A stretch of 64,000 nucleotides of DNA from Papaver somniferum (lineage: Eukaryota; Streptophyta; Magnoliopsida; Ranunculales; Papaveraceae), in assembly GCF_003573695.1 (NCBI RefSeq), contig NC_039360.1, forward strand, positions 65,163,911 through 65,227,910, written 5' to 3'. The notes beneath the pieces were generated by a model. It worked only from the letters and a program-made list of their open reading frames with translations, ran no database searches and was not told where the DNA came from. Position 1 is the stretch's first letter. Every line of letters begins with the position of its first letter. The translations under genes were made by a program, and so were the position numbers. Below are positions 45,888 through 55,902 of this stretch, piece by piece.

Positions 45888-47201
45888 ATGGAAAAATATG
45901 AGAAAACCGCTCATTATTGCTCTTCTGTTTCTTCTTCATCTTCTTCTTCTAATAGTAGTTTTTATTCCTCGGATGATGATGCAATAGCAATTATGCAAAA
46001 TAACATGGCCGTTAGTTTGGGAGTCCTTGTTACAAATTCAAAATGGCCTCAAACTCGTATCAGAATACCAAGAGATCGTGAGTCAGGGGCTGAACTTCTA
46101 TGGAACGACTATTTCTCTCCGTACCCAAACCAACCACTCAATGTTTTTCGCAGAAGATTTAGAATGCGTCGACAATTGTTTAACCGGATAGTGGAAGGTG
46201 TTACCAATGCAAACAGATATTTTGTTCAAAAGCCCGATGCTTGTGGAGTTTTAGGATTAAACCCTCATCAAAAAGTAACAGCAGCAGTACGAATGTTAGC
46301 TTACGGATGTGCGGCAGATGCAATAGACGAGTACTTACGCATAGGAGAAACAACTGTGCTGGAAGCTACTCGTAGGTTCTGTAAGACGATTGTGAATTTG
46401 TATGGGAAAGAATATTTGCGTGAACCAACGGCTGGTGATATTGAACTGTTGCTCAAGCAAAACAAAGACCGGGGATTTCCTGGGATGCTGGGTAGTCTAG
46501 ATTGCATGCATTGGAAATGGGATAAATGTCTGTCGGCAGAATCTGGGGCTTACACCGCGTATAAAGGGAGCGAAAGTATCGTGTTGGAGGCAGTGGTGTC
46601 GTATGACCTATGGTTTTGGCATGCTTTTTTTGGTATGCCCGGTTCTAACAACGATATTAATGTTATGAACCGTTCATATGTTTTTCGAAGTCTTGTAACA
46701 GGAAAAGCACCGCCGGTGAGCTATGAGGTGAACGAACATTCATATGATATGCCGTATTATCTAGGTGATGGAATATACCCAGAGATTCCTACTATTATTA
46801 CGGCCATTAAACATCCGGTGGGTAGGAAAAAGGAAATATTTTCATCGATGCAAGAGGGTGCAAGAAAAGATGTTGAACGGGGATTTGGTGTACTTCAACA
46901 ACAATTTGGAATCATCAAACAACCTGCAAGAATGTGGAATCCAGATGTGCTTGCCTATATCATGAAAACTTGTATTATCTTACATAATATGATAGTCGAG
47001 GATGAGCGTCTACCCGGTGACTGGCCACATGTTTATGAACAACTTAGCAACGCAACACCGGTTAATATATTAAGAGGCAATAATGACGAGTTTTCCCAAA
47101 TTAGAGCTCAGCAACGCCGATGTGCAATGCGTAACAAAGATGCACATATTCGCTTGCGTGATGACTTGATCGAATATATATGGGCAGAATATGGGAATTA
47201 A
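45888..47201 (+). CDS. PIF/Harbinger DDE transposase
   Basis: From ATG 45888 it encodes 437 residues; the frame is open 58 codons further upstream, so an earlier ATG is possible. After a Ser-rich N-terminus it carries the DDE_Tnp_4 (Harbinger) fold. There is an RMRRQLFNRIVEGV helix region, then the first catalytic Asp in MLGSLDCMHWKW (residue ~205). The second is in GMPGSNNDINVMNRS (~256), and the Glu is in KDVERGFGVLQQQF (~330). These sit in the usual order and spacing, followed by CIILHNMIVEDER, a family signature. It would cut and rejoin the element at TTA/TAA targets, together with the ORF1 protein encoded convergently at 47445-48393. No stop or frameshift is present. The C-terminus ends normally at YGN. 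Confidence 0.92.
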   Translation: MEKYEKTAHYCSSVSSSSSSSNSSFYSSDDDAIAIMQNNMAVSLGVLVTNSKWPQTRIRIPRDRESGAELLWNDYFSPYPNQPLNVFRRRFRMRRQLFNRIVEGVTNANRYFVQKPDACGVLGLNPHQKVTAAVRMLAYGCAADAIDEYLRIGETTVLEATRRFCKTIVNLYGKEYLREPTAGDIELLLKQNKDRGFPGMLGSLDCMHWKWDKCLSAESGAYTAYKGSESIVLEAVVSYDLWFWHAFFGMPGSNNDINVMNRSYVFRSLVTGKAPPVSYEVNEHSYDMPYYLGDGIYPEIPTIITAIKHPVGRKKEIFSSMQEGARKDVERGFGVLQQQFGIIKQPARMWNPDVLAYIMKTCIILHNMIVEDERLPGDWPHVYEQLSNATPVNILRGNNDEFSQIRAQQRRCAMRNKDAHIRLRDDLIEYIWAEYGN

Positions 47202-47444
47202 AAATTGTCGTTTGTCATTTCCTTTCTATTATCTCTTTGTATGTAAACATCCTCAAGTTTTAATTAAGGTCGTATGTTTCAAAAAAGTAGAAATTTAATT
47301 CAAATCAACGGAAGTAAATTTAAAATCCAAAAATTACATAATAATAATGCTAATTGTTCAGATACTAAGAAATTTAAAACATAATAATACTACTAATCAC
47401 TAAATAGGAGAAATAATTAAGGTTTGAACTATTCCGCCTTTGTG
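47202..47444. terminator. Convergent 3' region between transposase and ORF1
   Basis: The 243-bp AT-rich spacer lies between the stop codons of the convergent genes and must hold both polyadenylation regions. AATAATAATGC-type runs are present. I see no further gene. Confidence 0.4.
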
Positions 47445-48393
47445 TTAAGATTGGTTTCTTTTATTCCGAACTATGTCCGCCCTGCGAAGTCGGAAGTACT
47501 CTTGTTGTACAGGTTCCATTTTTTCAAGATCCATCATAATGATGCGAAATTCTTCGTCTTCAGCTTGCTTGGCTATTTTTGCAGCATGTTCAGCTTGTTT
47601 TGCTGCAAACTCTGCTGCTCTTTGTTCCATCTTGAATCTTGATTGTGCTTGGTAATGAGTATTGAAATTTTGTTGTTCTTTAATAATTATTCCCATCAAT
47701 TCCTCTTGGTGACTGGATTTCTCTCTCCCTGTTTTCTTCAATCTTTTTGCTGCTTTTTTCCCCATCTTACGAAGATATGTGTTCTCTATGTCTCCCCCAT
47801 CTGTGTCGTTACCGGTCTCTCCTTGAGTTGTTGTTTGCGGTCCTTCATCATCTTCCTCGTTATTCTCATAAGTGTCCAAATCATGCGTCGTATCGAATAC
47901 AAAAGTCGATCGTCGATTATATTTTATATTTTCTAACACAACTTGGTAGCACTCTTCGTGCTTAAATTTTTTCCCATCGTTGCATTCCTTGAACCTCTTG
48001 TTAACTTCTTCAAGCTGTTAATGTTTTTAAAAACACTTAAGTACATGGGCGCTTATTAAATATTAGAAAACAATGGTTGGAAAAATCAAGAATGCTTACC
48101 TTCTTTTCAGGACCCCATCCAGTATGATATTCACCTTCAACTTCTGCCTCTTTTGCTGAAAATAACGCCACATCTTTACTTATTCCCTGATATCGTTTTT
48201 GCCAAGAACTCCAAGACCGCTCTGGATTATTAGGTAAATGAAGTTCAATATCATCCTTGATACGAGTCCACAACGTCGCCTCTGATTGATCAGCTCCAAC
48301 ACTAGAATCTTGAGATATAGATAAATGAATTTTACACATTGTTACATCTTCGATTGTCGTAAAATTTGGACCTCGTGCTACTCTTGGTGCCAT
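47445..48393 (-). CDS. Harbinger ORF1, Myb/SANT-like DNA-binding protein
   Basis: Two exons on the minus strand, 48393-48100 and 48014-47445, join in phase (donor GTAAGC, acceptor TTAACAG) into about 287 residues. It begins MAPRVARGPNFTTIEDVTMC. The N-terminal half has a trihelix/Myb-like pattern with spaced Trp residues (LWTRIKDDIELHLP, RSWSSWQKRYQGISKDVALF) and the conserved GWGPEKK. The second exon is rich in Lys/Glu with a coiled-coil segment (MEQRAAEFAAKQAEHAAKIA). It ends in an EYFRLRRADIVRNKR stretch like the NAM-associated C-terminal region of Harbinger ORF1. Such ORF1 proteins bind transposon ends and bring the transposase into the nucleus. The frame is intact. An upstream in-frame extension to 48579 is probably 5' UTR. 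Confidence 0.85.
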
Positions 48394-48529
48394 TGTAAGC
48401 GAATCCGTGAAAATTTTCCAACTGATTTGAAAGCAGAAACAATATTTCTTCTTATTGGTGTGGATAGTTTGAAGTATTGGTCGTGGGAAAATGTCACAGG
48501 ATCTCATCTGTATATATAGGTGTTTCTTC

Positions 48530-48625
48530 CGAAAAAACCGAAATGTCTTCCAAACTTTCCAACGTTCCAAATTATCCAACGTTCCATTTTCTTCAACGTT
48601 CCATTTTCTTCAACGGTCGAATTAC
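48530..48625 (-). promoter_or_regulatory. CAACG(TT/GG) cluster upstream of ORF1
   Basis: Five copies of CAACGTT or CAACGG fall within about 80 bases, three as TTCAACGTTCC or TCCAACGTTCC. They lie roughly 150-230 bases upstream of the ORF1 start codon, between the gene and the right array. AACG cores are typical Myb targets, so self-regulation is possible (inference only). Confidence 0.4.
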
Positions 48626-48690
48626 CAACGGTATAAAAAAATTTCAAAATCAATTTTGTCTAAGTATTTTTTTTTTTTAAACTCAAGCTT

Positions 48691-49080
48691 GGGGCGTTAA
48701 CTATATCAACGCCGGGATGGGGCGTTAATTATATCACCGCCTGGCATGGGGCGTTAATTATATCACCGCCTGTCTGGGGCGTTAACTATATAAACGCCTG
48801 GCGTGAGGCGTTAACTATATCAACGCCTGAATGGGGCGTACACTTTATCAACGCCTGGCGTGGGGCGTTAAGAATATCAACGCCGGGCTGGGGCGTTTGT
48901 ATAATCTTCGTCTGAATGGGGCGTTCATTTTATTAACGCCTGACGTGGGGCGTAAACTTTATCAACGTCCCAACGGGCGAACATTTTATCAACGCCTGAA
49001 CCGGGCGTAACTTATATACACGCCTCTTTATGGGGCGGTGACTTTACGTACGTTTCAGGCGTAAATTATATATACGCCCG
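48691..49080 (+). repeat. Right subterminal array, ~14 units of ~28 bp
   Basis: Units read GGGGCGTTAACTATATCAACGCCTG plus 3-5 variable bases (GCAT, GCGT, AAT). GGCGTT and AACGCC flank an A/T core in each, forming a 6-bp inverted pair. The consensus is the same as at the left end and in the same orientation, with ATATC replacing TAATC. The outermost units (48960-49080) are again the most diverged. Confidence 0.9.
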
Positions 49081-49235
49081 ATGCCAAACGGTGATTATAC
49101 CTCCGCTCCACTATATATAGTTTTGGTCTTGGTCCCAGACCAAATATGGTCTGGAATTTGGTTTTGGTCCAGATTTTAGTCTTTACTCCGTCCCGTTGCG
49201 TTTCGTCCCTGGATCATAATTATAGGTTTACTCGT

Positions 49236-49250
49236 CCATTGCAGTTGCTC
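49236..49250 (-). repeat. Right terminal inverted repeat of the Harbinger element
   Basis: Inverted it reads GAGCAACTGCAATGG, matching GAGC..C..CA.TGG of the left end. TAA follows at 49251-49253. Confidence 0.75.
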
Positions 49251-49253
49251 TAA

Positions 49254-51538
49254 CGACCCGAAAGCTGGTCAATAGATATTTACTAATTAAAAAGACTTTT
49301 AGTTACATGACGACATTATCATAGATCTTGGAAAGATATGTAAAGGAGGGAAGAAGATGCCTTCTTTTCAGTTTATGAATATCTTGGTATCTTGTTATCC
49401 CTTTGGATCAATTACTTTACTAAACTTTACTAAGTTTGAAAGCCTCCTAATCATAATATTATCATACAAAGTAACTAAAACAACCAACCTTTTTTTATTA
49501 AACAACCAGGATATTACTTTTTACAAGCAGTCTAATTTTACACAAGAGACCTAATTTATTACAACCGAGATCAACACCTGCATAATCATTATATCCCTTT
49601 CTAGATCTTTATCTAAGTTCCTTAATTTCAAAAGCCTTACTTTCAAAATAATAAGCCTTACTTTCAAAATACTTTCAACCAAACTTGTTCAAAATCCTTA
49701 CCACATCTTCATGAAGACTACTATCTATACCGCCCGACAAGAACACAAGAAAAGCAAGACTTTACCGCACAACATTCAAACTAAGAAAGTTAACAGTAAA
49801 CATGAGAGAGCTTTGTTACCAAAAAACTTGTTGATCATAGTTAAGCTCTACTCTGAGCCAACTAACCTTTCTCTCATTGATGCTCTAGGGGGGATTACCA
49901 TTCATCATCCCCATCATAACTGTTTAACCCTCTTCCTCATATTGTGCACTGTAGTCACTCGTGATGAAGCTGCAAACCCATAGCCATCTCCATAATCTTC
50001 TCCAGACTCGTCACTATCATCATCTTCATCATCACTTTTTTCATCTGATTCTCCACTGCTTACTAGTTCTCCATCTGTACCAATGACTTCAACAATATAT
50101 CCATATGAATCTAATTTCAATCTCTCTTGCACGGTCCTTACAAAGATGGGAGGATGAGCTTTCTCAGCCAGATACCACATGTATAGAGCATCTTCAACCT
50201 TAATTCATCATTCTTTCGCTGCTCTCTGAAGAACTTATCTCTTCCACATGGTACTCATAAACCCCATCAGTTTACTCAGAATCATTTTCAATCTCACTGC
50301 TCTCTTCCTCCGGACATAATCATTATCAATATCCTCTCTTCTTTTCACCTTCCATTGAGCAAAATCTTCAACATTCTTCTATGATCTTGCAAACCTTTTC
50401 ACCTTCCATTGAGCAAAATCTTCAACATTCTTTTCTCGATTCCTCTCATAATTTGTCAACCTGTTTCACCTCTCTATTTCCCTTCAAGAAAATCTCTCAA
50501 ACTCTCCAACTCTCTTGTATTGAGTCTCAATGCATTCCTTTTCTCCATAGTCTCTCGGTGAAATATCCCATCTCTTGGCAATTCACGCCTTCTCCATAGG
50601 CATCATTACTCTTCAAAAACCAAAATTCAGAGGCTAATTCTAGACGCTTCATTAGCCTTAATTTCTCTTGGAATTGCCATAATGAGATGTCTTGGTAGAT
50701 TACCTAATTCGTCTGGGTTTACTTGGGGAGTAATTAAAATCGTTGATTTTTTGCGGATCCAGAGAAGAAAGCACCTGTTAAAAGGCGCTATTGGTGGCTG
50801 GAGTATATTGGATATGACATATTTTACCATTCATACCATTTGGAATGCCTACAATACCCATAAAACATCATATCCTATTCCTGGTTGCACTTTGATCTTT
50901 GGTCAACACTATTGTGGTTATTCCCCTCAACCCTATAATCTCAGTTTTATCAACATTTTGCTCAAAAAATTCCCTCAAAACCTCTGCTTTATACCACCCA
51001 TAAACACACCCAAAATACATTGATTACATTTGGATGTATATATGAACAATATATGTCTTGCTGGAGAAAAAACAAATGCAATTATTATTCAACCACCATA
51101 GTCTGCTGGGTGATAGCGTATTTGAGTTACGTCATCATAATTTATCGTAGGAGTATCGTCGACAAATATGTTTTTATATATCTATCCATCCAACTTCACA
51201 TGAGCAAATATGTTAATCTACACAAAAGCCAGGGTAAAGGGTTTCTTAAAGTAGCTCCAACGGTAAAAAGGTGGAATCTTGGACTATATGACAAACAATC
51301 AATTAGACTTTCATCAATTTCATTTGCTTTTACCTATACAAAACATATTCAACCTTCAAATATTTTCTAGTTTAAGGTTCAGTCTCCGATATCCTCAACC
51401 CTTTGTATCTATCTACACATCAAAGTGCAATGTCACACTCATAACACATGCTTCACCATCATCTGGCATTGTCTCATCCAGATATGTATGTATAAACACA
51501 CCCTAACCACTCATTTCAAAAACTATTCAGGACCTATT
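49254..51538. other. Intergenic DNA, no clear gene
   Basis: One minus-strand frame (50180-49914) encodes 88 residues with a strongly acidic patch (ESDEKSDDEDDDSDESGED) preceded by FVRTVQERLKLDSYGY. It looks more protein-like than the rest but I do not recognise it. A 54-bp period tandem duplication lies at 50341-50434 (CTTTTCACCTTCCATTGAGC repeated). The rest is AT-rich and featureless. Confidence 0.35.
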
Positions 51539-53863
51539 TGTTAGAGCATAGCTCGGTCAACCTCGCATGCGTTGCTATATCAAGCATGTTTGTCAATGTT
51601 AGTGATCAAAACTATGAGTCTTGATTTCTAGTCTATTATAGCTAAGTCTCGGACTAGGATAGAAAAGTGTAGTTGAGCTCAAGGACTTCATGGCGATTCC
51701 TTATACAACTACGAAAATCTACTCAAGGAACCGTGGAACTTCATCAACAAAAAGGTATGTGGAGACTTGAACCTATCTATCACTCAAAAGTCTATCTATT
51801 CTATCTCCTACTTCTTATGAGACAAAAAGTCGTATGCTATATAGACTGGATCATACACAATTGATATTTCGAGCTGAGTATTCACTACTTATCTTTTTCT
51901 TGAAATCGTGTGTTGGTAAAGCGTTTCGCTTTGATCAAGTTTATCTTCACCTAGTGACGAAAGTCATGAAAAGTTTCAATTACTTTGAGAATTGCTCTGA
52001 CGTGAAACGGTTTGTGAATAACGGCTATATAACGTCCTCTGAGAATGTCACAATGATTGGAATGAGAGTTTAGATTACATAACCATGTATTCTTTAATCC
52101 GAAGTTCTCTTACCGAGAATTTCTGCTGGGATTTTCCAAAAACTCGTTTGCGTGTTTAGTCCGCGAACCTAGTCCGCGAACTGGCGGAAGTCTCTTTGCC
52201 GAGATTTTATGCTGAGTTTGGAAAACTCTGCCGGTTGCCTTAAGTCCGCGAACTTGTTTGTGAGCTTAAGTGGTTATGATCTAAAGATGTGCTCTGAACA
52301 TGAAACTTAAATTACTAAGGAATTCTTTATGCAAACCGTGTCTATAAAATTCATGAGCCGATTCATCGAATCGAATCATCTTTGTTTCAATTGTGTCTTG
52401 TGTAGTTACATAAGATCTCATAGCAATTGAACAACTCTCTAACTAGTTCATTTGAGTCAATTGAACTAGTTATGGTGAAGAAGAACTAGGTTAATATGAA
52501 ATGCTCATATGGTTAACCTTTTGGGTTACTATGTTGAACCAACATACATGTACACGTTTGGGCACGATTTTCACAAACCCAGTAAACGTCTAGCCAAGTG
52601 TGTGTGACAAGCTAAGTTTTCGATCTAATGGTTGAGAAATATTAGCTTGAATCTAAATCAGGTTTTCATCTAACGGTGAATATGGATTGCTTTGTAACTA
52701 AGGCAAAACCCTGATTTTAAGACTATATATAGGAGACATCTAGCATTGTGCAAAACTAATCCCCACACGTCTGTGTGATACTAGTGCGCTCGCTAGAGTC
52801 GATTCTCCTTTAACCTTTAGTTTTCTTCTCTAAAACCAGGTTAACGACTTAAAGACTTCATTGGGATTATGAAGCCAGACCGATACTACTTTTATCGTAG
52901 TTGTGTAATCTGATCTTGCATCTTCTATCGTACGAGTACAATATTTGATTGGATTGAGATCGTGAGAGTTCTCCGATAGGCAAGATAAAGAAGTCACAAA
53001 CATCTTCGTCTCACTGTTTGTGATTCCTCGACAAACCGCTTGTGTAGTCAAGAAGGAATGTTGAGAGGTGATTGATTAATCTAGGCTGTTCTTCGGGAAT
53101 ATAAGACCGGATTATCAATTGGTTCCTATTGACCTTGATTTTATATCTTAAGACAGAACAAAACCTAGGGTTTTTCTGTGGGAGACAGATTTATCCTTTG
53201 ATAGACTTTTCTGTGTGAGACAGATTTGTTTTTTATCAAGTCTGTGATTTTGGGTTGCAGCAACTCTTAGTTGTGGGTGAGATCAGCTAAGGGAATCAAG
53301 TGCGCAGTATCCTGCTGGGATCAGAGGCGTAGGAGTACAACTGTACCTTGGATCGGTGGGAGACTGATTGGGGTTCAACTATAGTCCAGTCCGAAGTTAT
53401 CTTGGAGTAGGCTAGTTTCTGTAGCGGCTTAATACAGTGTGTCTTCAATCTGGACTAGGTCCCGGGGTTTTTCTGCATTTGCGGTTTCCTCTTTAACAAA
53501 ACTTCTGGTGTCTGTGTTATTTCTTTTCCGCATTATATTTTTTATATAATTGAAATAATACAGGTTGTGTGTTAAAGATCATTGATTGGAAATCCAACCT
53601 TTGGTTGTTGATTGATATTGATTGATCCTTGGACATTGGTCTTTGGTACCGTCCAAGTTATCTCTCTTTGATAAAGACTCGCAGATTTCCATTTGCTTGA
53701 GTAAAGATCAAATCGAGAGATTTAGATATAAAATCTTTGATATATCTTTTTATTGATTGAGTCTAACTGTCTAGTTGATTCTCATAAAAAGTATATTGGA
53801 GTTTGTCCATATAGATTGCTAAGCGAAATATTGGGTGGTGTTGTTAGACCCCCCGTCTTTTCA
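51539..53863 (+). repeat. Large Copia LTR (2325 bp)
   Basis: It starts TGTTAGAGCATAGCTCGG and ends CCCCCCGTCTTTTCA. A TATA box TATATATAGG lies near 52724-52733, placing the promoter midway along the LTR. ORFs such as 51673-51864 recur in the other copy but have no coding support. Confidence 0.8.
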
Positions 53864-53934
53864 ATTTGTATTAGAGCAGGCAAACACGTTTAAGACCTAA
53901 CAAGTCCGTGTTTGTAGCGATCTGACTCTATGTA

Positions 53935-54054
53935 CATAGGTGCTATCTCTATTAACGTACCACCAGTCTTCGATGGCTCCAATTACTTATGGTGGAAAAT
54001 TGCTATGCGAGCTTTACTTCAATCGCGTGATTTTCAATCATGGGTATACGTGGT
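53935..54054 (+). pseudogene. Copia Gag N-terminus, cut by Athila insertion
   Basis: The frame following the primer site reads GAISINVPPVFDGSNYLWWK then MRALLQSRDFQSWVY, the classical N-terminal Copia Gag pattern (PPxFDGxNYxxWK). It stops at 54054, where TGATAGGTGCC of the Athila LTR begins. Confidence 0.8.
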
Positions 54055-55878
54055 TGATAGGTGCCAAATATTGCATTATTTCTTATCATTTTATTGACAC
54101 TTATCCCATTTTGCATACCAGTAATTAGCCTTTTACAATGAATTCTGTATTTTACTCTCCTCAAGGATAAATACTTAATATTGTTTAATTTTGTATTTTT
54201 AGGTGATAAATAAAGACTAGATGAGTTACGGAGCCAAAAGAGCAAAGACACGGGATAAAGCCGGTGGAAACTCTAGCGGAAAAGAAGTGAAGAATGTGTT
54301 ATGGAAGACTCAAGGATAAAAATGGGCTTAAAAAGGAAGAAATTGTTCTTAAAGAAGAAGTGGGCTCAGCTTATCCCAAGTCCAAACTCATTTCCCAAAC
54401 TCAAATCCATTTCCTAAGCCTAAATTCAAAACCCAAACCCGTTTCCCTTCTTAGCAGTCAGATTGGATCAACTCCATCATCCAACAGTCGCTTCATCAGA
54501 GTGCATCGAGCTGTGATGTTCCTGTCTGACATCATAGCACCTAACTCCATCTTGGACCGTCAGTTTTGATGTATCTCACATCCGACGGTCGCTCCACACC
54601 CACTTCTATCGCGCCGTTGGATCACTCCATCACCTTTTCATCCTACGGATTCCCCTCACCAATCATCAAAACTTGATGTCCCGTCTAACACCTAAGCACC
54701 TAATACCTATACCCCCCAAACAAATAACCCCTAGCCAAACCTAATCGAGTTCTTCTTCCACATTTTCCCCTCTCCACTGCTACACCCATGTCCTCCACCA
54801 ACTCCGTCGTTTCCTCCACCATAACTCCCACCAAAAGCCATCATGGCTTCCAACAACCAAAACCCATCACCCATATCACGTTCTATATCTTTCTCAACGA
54901 CTAATTTCGCCTATTTTCACGCCACTGAACCCTAGGAGTGAAGTTGGTGAAATAGGTTGATGAGCTAGACAAATTGGAGGCATGGGTAGCATCAGGAGAA
55001 GAAATAGAGGCATGGGTCAAAGCTCTCAAGTGTTTTCAGAGATTAGGTATGAATTAATTTCAATTTTTATGAAACCCTAAATTCACTGTTTTGGGGATTT
55101 TTGGGGGAAACTCATGTAAACTATAAATAAATGCTTTGGGTGTTTGTATGAGAGGAGGCTTGGACTAGTCAAGTACCAAATACTTGAGTTCTCAGTAAAA
55201 ATTTCATCTTATTTTCTTGTCCTGTTTTTGGAGAATTCTCCATGTTGTTCACAACTGCTAGTAACATGCTAGGAGCTGTGTTCATGTTCTAAGCTTCATA
55301 GCTTGGGTTTAGATGAAACCCTTAACCTTAATTCTAGGCTGTTTATGTTAATTGCTTTTGTTCCTGCTATGCTTTACTGTCTAGGACAGATTTAACCTAG
55401 TGTTAAACATATTACTTTCACCTTGAATGTCAATCATCCTAGGTAGTTAGAATCATTCTATGTTGTACTTCACTTGTATTCAATTGAATGTTATTGATCT
55501 TTGATTAGTTGTTCTAAAAGAAGACAATTAATGCTATGACTTAATATATTAGTTGATGTTAAATTGTTCATCTAAGGAGTTAGAATAGTTGCAATAGCTA
55601 AACATTCTAGTATAGGTTAAGTGGTGAATTCAAAAACCCTAGTTCCCTTTTATCAAGTCTTTATACCCTCAGTTCAACCATCTTTATTGCTGTTTCAACC
55701 CAAAACACTCTTCTGTCACTGTTTAGAGTCATACTTTAGTAGAGAACAAAGAAATAACATATTTTGCATCCTCCAAGTCCCTGTGGACTTCCCCTTACTT
55801 GCACACTAGCTGCTCTTGGCCTTGTGCACTTGCAAGTATCATTTGAACATAGTTTAGGATCTCTTTCTATACCTATCA
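54055..55878 (+). repeat. Athila 5' LTR (1824 bp)
   Basis: It starts TGATAGGTGCCAAATATT and ends ACCTATCA. The first ~350 bp match 63648-64000 with only scattered substitutions. Confidence 0.88.
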
Positions 55879-55884
55879 AGTTTT

Positions 55885-55902
55885 TGGCGCCGCTGCCGGG
55901 GA
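55885..55902 (+). promoter_or_regulatory. Athila primer-binding site (tRNA-Asp)
   Basis: TGGCGCCGCTGCCGGGGA matches the complement of the tRNA-Asp 3' end with two differences at most. It begins six bases after the LTR. Confidence 0.85.

Larger units (their letters stand above)
41590..49250. mobile_element. PIF/Harbinger transposon carrying a PMD-like gene
   Basis: The 7661-bp unit is flanked by TAA (41587-41589 and 49251-49253). Its ends are GAGCGTCCACAGTGG at the left and, inverted, GAGCAACTGCAATGG at the right. Target duplication and end sequence are those of PIF/Harbinger. It contains, left to right: a subterminal repeat array (41699-42176), a promoter with two G-boxes, a PMD-like gene (43484-45613, +), a DDE transposase (45888-47201, +), a Myb/SANT-like ORF1 gene (48393-47445, -) and a second array (48691-49080). 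The two transposition genes converge. Both read through without stops, so the element could be autonomous. It sits 253 bp past the Sec61 alpha stop codon. Plain PIF/Harbinger elements encode only the two transposition proteins. Confidence 0.85.
51539..54054 (+). mobile_element. Copia element with 2.3-kb LTR, truncated in gag
   Basis: A complete LTR (51539-53863), a primer site (TTGTATTAGAGCAGG, an initiator-tRNA-Met type with changes) at 53866-53880 and the beginning of gag remain. The gag is cut at 54054 by an Athila insertion. The rest must lie past the window end. Minus-strand or partial relatives of the LTR lie at 11198-12432, 33990-35166, 30145-30310, 932-1210 and 1995-2147, so this is a frequent local family. 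Confidence 0.8.

Noticed and set aside
47473..47965. Plus-strand Cys/Ser-rich ORFs
   Set aside because: They are antisense to exon 2 of the Harbinger ORF1 gene, which is supported by splice sites and family pattern.
51673..52073. ORFs in the large Copia LTR that recur at 11910-12298 on the minus strand
   Set aside because: They are shared because the LTR is shared; the frames lie in U3 and have no protein-family motif.
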